64,000 nucleotides of DNA, from positions 5,523,620 to 5,587,619 of the forward strand of contig CM055097.1 in the NCBI GenBank assembly GCA_029204225.1, written 5' to 3'. The stretch is from Diphasiastrum complanatum (Eukaryota > Streptophyta > Lycopodiopsida > Lycopodiales > Lycopodiaceae). The notes beneath the pieces are model-generated. The model ran no database searches and was not told the origin of the DNA. It worked only from the letters and a program-made list of their open reading frames with translations. The position numbers and the translations under genes are program-made. Positions 20,554-31,059 of the stretch are shown here, piece after piece; the stretch's first letter is position 1; each line of letters opens with the position of its first letter.

Positions 20554-21768
20554 TCAAGATACTTGACACCAAATCTTCAGTATATTATAAATAAAATCAT
20601 GTACATGATATTTTTGATTGCGCTCTCTCCTTAGCCTTCTAGCTAGGTGAAGATCCTTCGCGAGTATTGTGACTCTCTTCCCGTGTACTGCACACAACAA
20701 TGAGTCCTCAAAAAGCTGCGTTAGGTACATTTCCGTAGACTCTCGTATTGCGGACACAACATCTGCCGTAACTCTGTTCCCCAAGGAAAATTCATCGACC
20801 ATTTCTTTTACAAGCCTCACAGAAGAGGCCCTAGGTATCAAAAATTTTACGAACTTTTGATAGCTTCGTATATCCTGGAGCCACTTTGCGATCCTACGCT
20901 TCCTACGCAGTCGAGGAGGTGGTGGCTACATCCTACGGAGCTCCTTTCTAGCCCATGGTGCTGCACGAGGGGCCGGCCTACCCCTGCCACGCTCTACGGT
21001 CCTACTTGGGCCAGCTGCGGCAGAACTTGGAGGTGGTGGAGGTGGAGGTGGAGGCTGTGGAGGTGATGTTGGCGGTGTGGGCAGTGGTGATGGCTGCCAA
21101 GCTGCAGGGTTCCGTCGCTTTGATGTAGAGCCTGCCTTGCGAGGATTCTTTGTCTTTTGCTCATTTGCTCCTCTCCCTAACCATCTATGGGTTGCCTTCT
21201 GCTTCATCCTTGCTGTGCGCAACATCGGGGTGCCCTCATCAGAACCACCCACCAGCAACGACATCATTGGACTCATCACCAGGCCGTGACTTGGGGGTGA
21301 CACGGTGGGTGTGGAGGCACCCAATATGCCTAAATTTGTTGTGTCCATGCCCATTGCTGGTGGAAATGGGTCAAAGAAAGAATCATTAAGAACCGGCAAC
21401 TCACCCAATGCCGCAAGCTCCTCATCTAGGAACTTCATTGTTTCTTCCCGTTCAGTTGTCGTCGGGGAAGGGCTTTTTTGTCGTGGTGACTGTTGCTGCT
21501 GCTGCTAGTCCTCCTGCTGTTGCTAGTCTTCTTGCTGCTGCTGCTCACTCTGGTCCTCCTGTGCAGCTATTGTGCGGGCCATGTCCTTCTCAGCTTCACG
21601 CTGAGTGGCCGGATCTTCATGAGACGTTGTTGGGCTGCGACTCCTACTCCTGCTTCTGCTCCCCCATCTCTCTCTCTCATCGAGGGTGACTAGTGCATCC
21701 CTATGGAGCAATGCAGTCATTCTAGGATCTCTAGCCGTTTGTTTTGTCCATGCCATTTCCTCCGACAT
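20554..21768 (-). pseudogene. Divergent histone H3-like protein with a very long N-terminal tail; three in-frame TAG
   Basis: One minus-strand frame runs from ATG at 21768 to a stop at 20554, about 404 codons, interrupted by TAG at 21523-21525, 21505-21507 and 20926-20928. The N-terminus reads MSEEMAWTKQTARDPRM, keeping TKQTAR of H3 residues 3-8. A long disordered part follows (Arg-Ser repeats, Gln runs, Pro runs). The last 110 residues align without gaps to the H3 histone fold: IRSYQK, RLVKEM, YLTQLFEDSLLCAVHGKRVT, KDLHLARRL; roughly half the positions match canonical H3. Loop 1 has the canonical H3 length, so it does not carry the usual CENH3 insertion, though LIP-AS is CENH3-like. Canonical H3 is 136 residues. 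Two of the TAGs interrupt Gln runs, fitting CAG-to-TAG decay; unseen introns removing the TAGs are an alternative. Confidence 0.75.
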
Positions 21769-22217
21769 TGGTTAGCTTTTGAAAACATATCAGAGAACAC
21801 AAGAGATGAAAAACAGAGAATCTAAAAAAACTAACACTCTGACAATTGAGGGATGAAGTGGAGAAATGAGGACCCAAGCATCCTTATATAGTGAAGGGTT
21901 ATATTTTTAGTAAGTGACCTTATAAAAGTTTTGGCCTCTTTTTCAAATATAGTATGTTCTTGTCTAGGCTCATGAGTAAAAATCCTAATTGCCGGTTAGC
22001 GGAAACCTTCGAAGAAAACCAGTAATAGTATTAAAATGCATATCACTAAACGATTAAAACCCTAATAAGTTTCAACCTTGGACATCCACAAATGTACTAA
22101 CAGGCATATAAAATGTGACAACGCAAAAGTAAAGTCAAAACATAACCAAATATATTAGAATAAAGTCAAAACACAACCAACTAATTGTGTTTTCTATTTT
22201 TTATTAGATAAAATCCT
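21769..22217. other. Intergenic, possible promoter of the H3-like gene
   Basis: No coding signal. On the minus strand a TATATAAGGATGC-like sequence lies about 21,882-21,893, roughly 120 bp upstream of the H3-like ATG, a plausible TATA box (inference). Confidence 0.4.
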
Positions 22218-23577
22218 TTATTCCCATTGGACTCCTAATGTCCCTGTTTGTAAAAATGAAACACATTTCTGATCTTTTTCGGCTCGTCTCCGTATCTGCA
22301 AAACCAGACAAAAAATCAATAATTCTATATGTATTCAACATTACTATTTAACATTCAAGAATCTGGTGGAAATTAGGGGCTCACATTTTGTGCATTACGA
22401 GTGAAGACAAAATCTGCTGGCACATTAGCAAAAGTCAATCCGAGCATATGCCGAAGATCTTCTAGGCTACACTCCTTATTTATATGAATTTCTCGTATTT
22501 CATCATGGGGCAAAAGTATGGATATCTCCACTTCTTGTTAATTCGTCTCCGCATCTAGAGGGTCCCATCAGCCATGACCAAATTTATATCACCTATAGAT
22601 GAAACTTAAGGAGCATGTTTGATGTGAAATATGATACCTTATGGTCATTGTTTCACAAGAGAGCTTACATCTTATTAAATCTCCTTTATGCTCCATTTCC
22701 TTTGAATCCCATGCGGCAAATATGTTATCCAACAGTGATGATTTTGTTGCTTTCCAAGCCCACATCGTGTTTGTTTTCCTGAAGGGGACCACCTTAAATA
22801 TGGCAACAAATACGGTGATTGACACAGAGATGCTAGTGTAGACTCGTTTGGATCCGAATGTTGGCTTCATATTACCAGTAATCTCTTTGAAAATTTGCCT
22901 CTTCGTCAATTCAATAGTCAGTTGGTCAACATATGGCCACTCATGAGAATCGATCGCAGGCTCAAAAATTGGTGCTAATTTGCCTTGGCCAAGGTTTTTT
23001 TTTGGAAGTTTGTACATGTGATCGTAAAAGAAAATGCCCATTTTGATCAGGGCAGAGGATGCCAACCCACCATATATTAGTTCTCCACATTTGGCGTGTA
23101 TGGCGGAGAGTTTTCCAGTGAAGGACTTCACGTTTTGCCAGTCGAAGCTATTTGAAGGAAAGACATCTGCACCAGGCATTAATGCACCATTATTATCCAT
23201 TACAATGACATAATAATAATTCAAAAACTAATAGTTAACACAAGAATAAAAGAGGTAAGACATACAATGTGACTATATGGTTCTATCAGCAACAGCCACA
23301 TCCAATAAAATATCTCGACGCATGTATACGTGTTGCACATTTGCAAGGTATTCGCCGTTTTGGTCGATCTTGAAATCGTGGATCCTCCTTTCCAATGGTA
23401 GTCTTGGTTGTTTCGCTTCCTCTTTGCAACCTTGTGAGTTCCTTTGCCTGATGGTTGCATGTAAACCCAGTCAAAAGTTGAAAATGTATGGGGCACCCAA
23501 TGCTCATTGGAATCTTTGATGTGTGCAACAATGGAAGCTAGTTGATTCTTGGGCTTCCTTGGTTGAGTAGAGGCCAT
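22218..23577 (-). CDS. Unrecognised multi-exon protein gene
   Basis: ATG at 23577 (MASTQPRKPKNQLASIVAHI). Later exons show clean plant-type splicing: exon to 22669, intron 22668-22531 (GTAAGC...AAG), exon 22530-22385 (LEISILLPHDEIREIHINKE), intron 22384-22296 (GTGAGC...TTTTGCAG), last exon 22295-22218 (IRRRAEKDQKCVSF) to TAA, all in phase. The middle (VMDNNGALMPGADVFPSNSF to KGDLIR) is open for about 185 codons. In the first exon the natural text changes frame near 23,385 (to ERRIHDFKIDQNGEYLANVQ), implying a 1-bp indel, and a 72-nt intron (23299-23228) with a weak donor is needed before FLNYYYV. The last 75 residues have the alternating strand-then-helix look of a ubiquitin-like fold (inference). 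No family recognised. Same strand as the H3-like gene. Confidence 0.55.
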
Positions 23578-24204
23578 AATGGATGATGTAATGATAATGT
23601 AGGATATGCAAAATAGTGTGTGAGATCTTCAGATAAGGTGAACCGAAATAAAAAAATAGAATATTTGTGGAGTATACAGAATGAGAGAGAGAGAGAGGTC
23701 GTTTAGAGAGAGACTACAAAATGAGAGAGAGATGAGAGATACAAGCTTGTGAACATTCAAAATTTGAAATAAGGACTAGGCTCACTTAGGATATGGCTGC
23801 TAGTGGATAGACAGGCTAGTTGATGTTAACTTGTAGGCATAGTTATTGCTTTATCTAGGGTTAATGTTAGAGGTGTACTTTGTGGGCCCACACTTGATTT
23901 AATCTACACCATTGAATTTGCCATGTCATATGGACCATTCCTTCTCAGTTGTCAATATTTTATTGGGACACGTGTCATCATTAACACTAATTATAATTAG
24001 TGAAGAGGCCCTTTTTGAGTCCAAAAAGGGCCCTAATGACAGAACGAGAGAGCGCCAGGGTGTAGGAGAGCCAAAAAATCGCCAGTAGATCATCGCCAGA
24101 GAGCTCCAGAGTTTGCACTTCGCTGAGGTGCGAATGGCGTCGAGGTGATGGAATTTATGGACACTGTCAGCTGGGTTCGCACGCGATGGGACGTGTCTAT
24201 TCGT
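23578..24204. other. Gene-free stretch
   Basis: It contains a short GA-rich run (23,680-23,730) just upstream of the gene at 23,577 and otherwise no coding or RNA signal. Confidence 0.5.
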
Positions 24205-24570
24205 TGGATTTTGAATGAGAAACGTCGGTCGAGATTTGATGGAGTCGCGTCAGTCGAGATATGAGAGAGTCACATCGGTTGAAATCTGATAAAAATCCAT
24301 CGATTGAGATCTGAACGAATCCCTCGATTGAGATTTGAGCGGATCCCGTCGGTTGAGATTTGAGCGGATCCATCGGTTGAGATTTGAACGGATCCCATCG
24401 GTTGAGATTTGAGCGAATTTCGTCGGTTGAGATTTGAGCGGATCCGTCGGTTGAGATTTGAACGGATCCCATTGGTTGAGATTTGAGCGGATCCCGTTGG
24501 TTGAGATTTGAACGGATCCCGTCGATTGAAATTTGACAAAATCCCGTCGGTTGAGATTTGACAAAATCCC
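24205..24570. repeat. Minisatellite, 24-25 bp unit, about 14-15 copies
   Basis: Consensus GTTGAGATTTGAGCGGATCC plus CGTCG, with left-hand units more diverged and the right-hand ones most regular. Because the unit is mostly 25 bp and stop-free, all three minus frames are open across it (QISTDGIRSNLNRWDPFKSQ-like), so these ORFs are repeat artefacts. Confidence 0.9.
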
Positions 24571-24681
24571 AATATGAAGGAATGGATCTGTGTGATGCAA
24601 GTGAAGAACTTCAAGGGAAAAATATGATTGTGGCCTACAGTAGAAGTTCTTATGAAAAGAGTGTATCCCCAGGAATGTTTG

Positions 24682-25259
24682 TGTCAAAATATTGGAAAAA
24701 TCTATCTAATGTTGTGAGTAGGGGTCCAAAAAATGCCAAAGATGAATTAATCTCTTTTGGCTTAGTAAAGACCCATCTTCAAATAAAATATTCAAGGTAG
24801 GTAGAAGTAGAAACTCAAGCTACCATAGGAATTGCCATTTGTACTTTGCATGCCACATTTAATGCATGAAAAGACTAGGTGGCACAATTAGACATAGTGA
24901 GGTGGCTTGAATAAGTCTAGATAGCTTGAGAGGTGGATTCACAACTCCAATTTAGCTCAAAGTAGGAGGAGAGTCCATGGATCTATATATATGTGATGTA
25001 CGCTCATTGAGAAGATGATGAAATTTGTGTGAATTGCAAATTTGGAGACAAGCTCTTTGTGCCCTCTCTCTCTACATGAGTTTTGTACTTTCTATTTTCT
25101 CTCTTTGGCCGAGTTGAGGCATTTATTATGCTAAGTTTCATGTTTTGTTGACAGATCTTGCTTGTAACACTACCAATGCTAGTCTAATCTTTATGGTATT
25201 ATTGGGCTTAGGAGATCAAAAGTACATGTGTAGGGCGTCCCACACGTGTGAATTCAGCA
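24682..25259 (+). repeat. Copia C, 5' LTR
   Basis: 578 bp from TGTCAAAATATTGG to ...CACACGTGTGAATTCAGCA, followed by the PBS. It has a TATATATATG motif near 24,982. Its 3' end resembles that of the copia A LTR (GGAGATCA...CACACGTGTGAA), so A and C are related lineages. Confidence 0.88.
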
Positions 25260-25272
25260 TCGTATCAGAGCC
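25260..25272 (+). other. Copia C primer binding site
   Basis: TCGTATCAGAGCC, one base from the standard initiator-Met site. Confidence 0.85.
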
Positions 25273-26013
25273 TACCTAAGATTTACAAGCAAATCTAATA
25301 AAAAAGTTTGCAAATTCGATCAGATTCCAAGCTAGGAATCTCTAAATTCTACTTTCTAGCTAGTTTGCAATTTTATGATGATTTAGAGCTTTAAACCACT
25401 TTGAATGGTCCAGATCAAGTACTATATGGAATTTCAGGTGCTGGCACGTGTGAAATCCGCCCATTTTCAGTTTGGTGGTTCTCTCCCACCTTAGATCCAA
25501 ATTTCATGCAAATTAGCCCACTAGAAAGCTAGAAATGTGTGGAATCTGATGTAATTTGAAAAATGACAATTGGATAAGCAAATAAGAAGTTATAAGCTTT
25601 TGAAGAGTTGTAGGTAGGGCACCTAGACCTGTGGCAAATCATGTGTACATGTCATTTATTGCCTGAATGATCACAAAAATCATCCAGAAGTTGGACAATC
25701 TCATCTATATGTGATTTAGACAAAATTTATAGGTTCTAGACAAATTTTTTCATACAAATAGATTGTATTTGAGTCAATTTGACATTTTTGGAGTATTTCA
25801 CATGTGTGAAATTCAGAGAACCATAACTTTTGCCATACTTCATCTTTTTTGATGATTCAAATCTTGTTTTAAAGAGATTGTCAAGCTAGTGAGATCTATC
25901 TCACAGTTTTTTGCTTAGTCTTACATAGGATTTGGTTTTGTACCCTTGATTGGTCCCTATAGTGAGAAGATAAGCAATTTTTCATCCATCTTTTTTTATT
26001 TCCATCATTCTTT
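25273..26013 (+). other. Copia C untranslated leader
   Basis: No ORF. It contains GCACGTGTGAAA (about 25,444) and TTCACATGTGTGAA (about 25,799), variants of the LTR palindrome. Confidence 0.6.
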
Positions 26014-29000
26014 ATGACTTCAATGGGTGTCTTTCTATTAGAAGCAAGTGAAAGATTGTCAACCTCCAATTACTCAATTTGGAAGGCTAGAATGGAATCT
26101 GTCTTAATACTACAAGATGTGATGGATATTGTACTTGGCATTGAAGAAGAACCACAAATTCCTCAAGAAATTCCAAAGTACAAAAAGAGAGTTGGGATGG
26201 CTCTGCATTATATTAAGATGAATGTCTCAAATGACATCTTAAGAGAAATCGGTGCATGTACTAATGCCAAATATGCTTGGGATACTCTCAAGTCCATCTA
26301 TGAGGCAAAGAATACTTCTAGACTTCTAACACTAAGAAACCAAAGACAAGCACAAGACAAGAAGTAAGAATCAACACCAACTCTCTTCAAGCAAGAACAA
26401 TCTTATTTCCAAGGAGAAAGGAGAAGAGGATGAGTCCTCTCAAGCTTCCGCATCCAAGAAGAAAAAAAAAACATCAAGTGTTTCTTTTGTGGCAAGAAGG
26501 GGCATTATGCCACCAATTGCTTCAAGAAGAAGAGTCAATTCAAGCAAGCCAACATTTCTAATGAAGAGAAGGAAGATGCTCATGCAAGTGATGGAGAGGG
26601 ATCTCTTCTGGTCTCGAGTTTTTCCTCATCACCTTTCAAGAAGGATGATTTGTGGTATATAGACAGTGGAGCTTCCTCACATATGTGTAGCTCCAAGTAT
26701 TCTTTTTCATCCATGTCACCTTATGAAGGAGCCAAGAAGTCCATCTACACAGCAAATGATCATGAGTGTGCTATTGAAAGCATAGGGACCATTCCCTTAA
26801 AGCTTTCATCATCAAAAGTCCTTTCTCTGTCTAAAGTATTTTTTGTTCCTAAGTTAACAAAAAATCTTATTAGTGTTGGGCAATTGTTTGATAGTGGACT
26901 AGATGTGAATTTCAATGTTGATACATGTACAATCAAGAAGCATGATGAGATCCTTGCATTTGGGTCTAGATATGGTGGAATCTACAAGCTTGATCCCAAA
27001 GAGTATGCTAACTCTTGTGATAGTCCTTTTGCTTCCCATATGTCTTTGGAGGAACTATGACATAGAAGGTTGGGGCATCCTAACTATAATTCTATGGCGT
27101 CCATGGTCAAGAAAGCCAAAGCTATTGGCTTGCCTAATCTTATCTCCAAGAATTTCAAGCCATGTGAGGCTTCTGCCATATCTAAGTCCCATAAGAAGCC
27201 TTTTTCAAAGTCATCCATCAAGACTACACATCCATTGGAGCTCATACACTTGGATGTGCACTTCTCATCTTCAAAGAGCAAGGGTGGTGCAACTTGCTTT
27301 GTAACTTTCATTGATGATTTCACAAGATTTATGTGGGTATATCTTCTAGCTTCAAAGTCTATGGTGTTTGACTATTTCCTAAAGTTCAAAGCTCTAGTTG
27401 AAAAGCAATTTTTATACAAAATCAAGATTCTTAGAAGTGATGGGGGTGGTGAGTACACTTCCAATAAATTTCATGATTATTGTGAGCTTGAAGGCATTAA
27501 AAGGGAGTTTTCTTGTGCATATACACCATCTCAAAATGGGGTGGCTGAAAGAAAGAATAGAACATTGTGTGAATGTGCCAAACCCATTAGAATTGAGGTG
27601 TCCTTGCCAAAAGACTTTTGGGGTGAGGCCATCAACTGTTCAAACTATCTTTGCAATCGACTCCCTCATGTAGCACTTGGAGGAAAGTCACCATATGAAG
27701 CACTTTATTTGAAGAAACCTAAGGTTGATCACCTTAGAGTATTTGGATGCATATGCTTTGTCCATATTCCCTTGGAAATGAGAAAGAAGGATGATCCTTG
27801 TGCAAACAAAGGAGTAATGGTTGGATATTCATCCAACAAGAAAGCCTATCAAATCTACATGCTCTCTACTTCTAAAGTAATTGATACTAGAGATGTAGCT
27901 TTTAATGAAGAAGAAAAGTCCAATCTTGGAGGGGCCGAGATCAAGCAACCTCAAAATCTATCACCTTTTGTTATTGAAGACAATCAACATATGGAGGAGT
28001 CGAGATTTGAAGATGGAAGTCCTCAATTTTCACTCCTAGAAGATCCATGAGGGAGAGATCCGAGCCTAAGAGGCTCACTTATGATGACAAAGAAAAACAA
28101 GTCGATCTTGATTCCACTTATGCTTATTTTGTTTCTCACGAGGAGCCCAAAGATGTCCAAGAAGCCCTCAATACCAAGGAGTGGTATGAGGCCATGAAGA
28201 TTGAATATGATGTCTTGATCACCAACCACACATGGGACCTAGTGGATCCACCACCTAACATGCATATCATTGGATGCAAGTGGGTGTTCAAGATCAAGTA
28301 CAATCATGATGGCTCCATCAACAAGTACAAGGCAAGATTATGTGCTAAAGGCTTTGCACAAATATATGGCCTTGACTATGAAAAAACCTTTGCTCCTGTA
28401 GCAAAGATGGTGACAATAAGAATCATAATTTCTCTGGCCTTATTTTTTAAGTGGAAACTGTTTCAACTTGATGTCTCCAATGCTTTTTTTGAATGGCTAT
28501 CTTGAGGAGGAGATATACATGGAATAGTCTCAAGGATTTATCAAGGATAAATATAAGGTGTGTTTGCTATTTAGAATTCTTTATGGCTTGAAGCAAGCAC
28601 CTAGATCATGGTATTCAAGACTCAACAACTTTCTACTTTCATTAGGATTTGTGCTTAGTGACTATGATCTTTCTATGTACTTAAAGTTTGATGGTAGTAA
28701 TATTGTCATTCTTCTAATCTATGTAGATGAAATTATTCTTAGTGGAAGTTGTTTGATGCTAGTTCAAGAAACCAAAGATGCATTAGGAAAAGAATTCAAA
28801 ATGCAAGATCTAGGAGAAATCCATTACATTTTAGGCCTTGAAATTGATTTTCATGAAGAGTATGCTTTTATTTGTCAATCTAGAAATGTCTTTTCTATGT
28901 TGAGAAAATTCAATATGCAAAATTGTAAAGGCATAGATACTCCCATGGAGCAACATGTAAAAGATCCTATTAAAGGTGATGAAAGATCCTTCGAGGACAT

Positions 29001-29682
29001 CACACTTTATAGGAGTCTTATAGGCTCTTTAATTTGGCTTACTATCACTAGACCCGATTTGAGCTATTGTGTGCACAAATTGAGTCAATTTATGCAAGAT
29101 CCCAAGATCTAACATTGGAAGATGGCAAAGAGAGTTCTAAGATATGTATCTTCTACTCAAGATTATGGTTTATTGTACAAGAATGAAGATCTAACCATTG
29201 TTGGCTATTTGGATTCTGATTTTGCAAGTGATAAAATGGATCAAAAGCTCATTAATGCATATACTATCTTTCTTGGAGGCAATCTTCCGTCTTGGCTTTC
29301 AAAGAAGCAAGATACCATATCTCTATCTTGTGAGGCCGAGTACAAAGCAGTCACTACAACAACTAAAGAGGTGCTTTGGATCAAGAGGTTAATCACGGAG
29401 CTAAAGTACATCAAAGAGGATGATCTTCCCTTGATCAAATGTGACAACATATCGGCACAAGATCTTGCAAACAATCCTATTTTTCATGCAAGAAGCAAGC
29501 ATATCGAAGTGGCACACCATTTTGTAAGGGAAAAGCTCATTGGAGGTGAAATCAACTTGGAACACATCGACACATCTTCATGTATCGCTGATCTTCTCAC
29601 AAAGCCACTTTGCAAAAGTGCCTTCTCAAAGCATAGGTGTAATTTTGGTCTTATCTCAAGATCGATGCTTGATCCACATTAG
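26014..29682 (+). pseudogene. Copia C Gag-Pol, multiply broken
   Basis: Gag N-terminus at 26014-26367 (SERLSTSNYSIWKARMES); the rest of Gag is deleted up to the CCHC knuckle CFFCGKKGHYATNC (26,479-26,520). Protease DSGASSH lies at 26,662. A TGA (27,058) replaces the Trp before HRRLGHPN. Integrase 27070-28050 keeps DGGGEY and NGVAERKN. RT begins at 28,047, is frameshifted in a T-run at about 28,487, and carries TAG at 28525-28527. Its catalytic YVDD is YVDE (28720-28731). Another stop lies at about 29,109, then RNase H 29122-29682 with DNISA and HARSKHIEVAHHF. Closest in text to copia A. Inactive. Confidence 0.92.
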
Positions 29683-29700
29683 ATACATTTTTAGGAGGAG

Positions 29701-30173
29701 TGTCAAAATATTAGAAAAATCTATCTAATGTTGTGAGTAGGGGTCCTAAAAATGCCAAAGATGAATTAAGCTCTTTTGGCTAAGTAAAGGCCCATCTTAG
29801 AATAAAATATTCAAGGTAGGTAGAAGTAGAAACTCGAGCTACCATAGGAATTGCCATTTGTACTTTACATGCCACATTTAATGCATGAAAAGGCTAGGTG
29901 GCACAATTAGACATAGTGAGGTGGCTTGAATAAGTCTAGATAGCTTGAGAGGTGGATTCACAACTCCAATGCAACTCAAAGTAGGAGGAGAGTCCATGGA
30001 TCTATATATATGTGATGTACTCTCATTGAGAAAATGATGAAATTTGTGTGAATTGCAAATTTGGAGACAAGCTCTTTGTGCCCTCTCTCTCTACACGAGT
30101 TTTGTACTTTCTATTTTCTCTCTCTAGTTGAGTTGAGACATTTATTATGCTTAGTTTCATGTTTTGTTGGCAA
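29701..30173 (+). repeat. Copia C, 3' LTR, truncated
   Basis: It starts TGTCAAAATATTAG after the PPT-like TTTTAGGAGGAG and follows the 5' LTR closely up to TGTTTTGTTGGCA at about 30,173. The last 105 bp or so of the LTR are absent and no TSD can be seen. Confidence 0.85.
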
Positions 30174-31059
30174 AAATCACCAAAACTGATGGATCGACTA
30201 CCAGATATCTATCATGATTTTCAAAGAGTTACCTACAGTCAGATCTAACATGGATGTAACAGATTACTAGTTTACAAAAGTTAAGAATCAGAGAATCTCA
30301 AGATCTCATCGAAAAAACACTCAAAAAGAGCACTTTTTTCATGATTTTTAGAGATCCCCTAAGAGATAGCTCTTGAAACTTGGACAGTTACTAGATCTGA
30401 CTTAGATGCATCTATGAAAATCTTTGTGAGAGTTACTGATGGAAAAAACATCATTTTTTAGTGTGTGCGAGGTTTTCAAGGAGAAAAATCTTCAAAATCC
30501 TCGTAGAGCATCAAGATCATCAAACCAATTTTTGCAAGGGCCATAAATGAAATCAGAGCAGTGAAATTAGCCTGTCTACAGAGTCTGATTTTGAAAATCC
30601 AACCACAGGAACAAGTTGTGCGAGCATTCACTTCATGCGAGGATTGTACCCTCGCAGAACCTTCGTAGGGCAGTCAAATCACTTTCTGAACTCTCGTAGG
30701 CTTCTCTAAGGTCTTAGAATTTTGTGAAGAAGGTTCCTGCCAAAATTTGGGTGAAACTAAGCAAGTAAAAGTGGATTTCACCTAATACGCACTCTAAATT
30801 CCGCTATATAAGGGCTGAATTCGAGTCATTTGTCACCTTTCCTAGTGAGGCTTTGTTCATATTTCGACCAAATTTTCCAAGTTCTCTGATTGCATCCAAA
30901 CGTCATACAAGCCATCATCTACTTACTCTGGATCCCGCCGCACTTGATGACAAGAGATCATTGGAGAAACTCATTGAGAACAACAACGACGACACTGTAT
31001 AGGTCGTCGGGGCCACTACCTCACAAGCCCCTATAAGCGTCAGTGTATCGGCTGCTCCA
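30174..31059 (+). promoter_or_regulatory. Gene-free leader with TATA box upstream of the coiled-coil ORF
   Basis: No ORF. CTATATAAGG at 30804-30813 lies 250 bp upstream of the ATG at 31060 and is a good TATA candidate. The motif CTCGTAG/CTCGCAG recurs at 30,500-30,700. Confidence 0.45.

Noticed and set aside
20554..21768. Calling the histone-like gene a CENH3 (centromeric H3)
   Set aside because: LIP-AS resembles plant CENH3, but loop 1 is of canonical H3 length and the tail tip keeps TKQTAR, so a centromeric role is not supported from sequence alone.
23228..23265. A 38-nt GTATGT...TTAG intron in the gene at 22.2-23.6 kb
   Set aside because: It keeps one frame open but is shorter than plant introns usually are; a 72-nt intron plus an upstream frameshift fits better.
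18633..23577. Endogenous giant-virus insertion
   Set aside because: A histone-like gene next to unknown genes raised the idea, but no viral core gene is present and the genes have plant-like introns.
24197..24687. ORFs of 91-145 codons on the minus strand
   Set aside because: Artefacts of the stop-free 24-25 bp minisatellite; all three frames are open.
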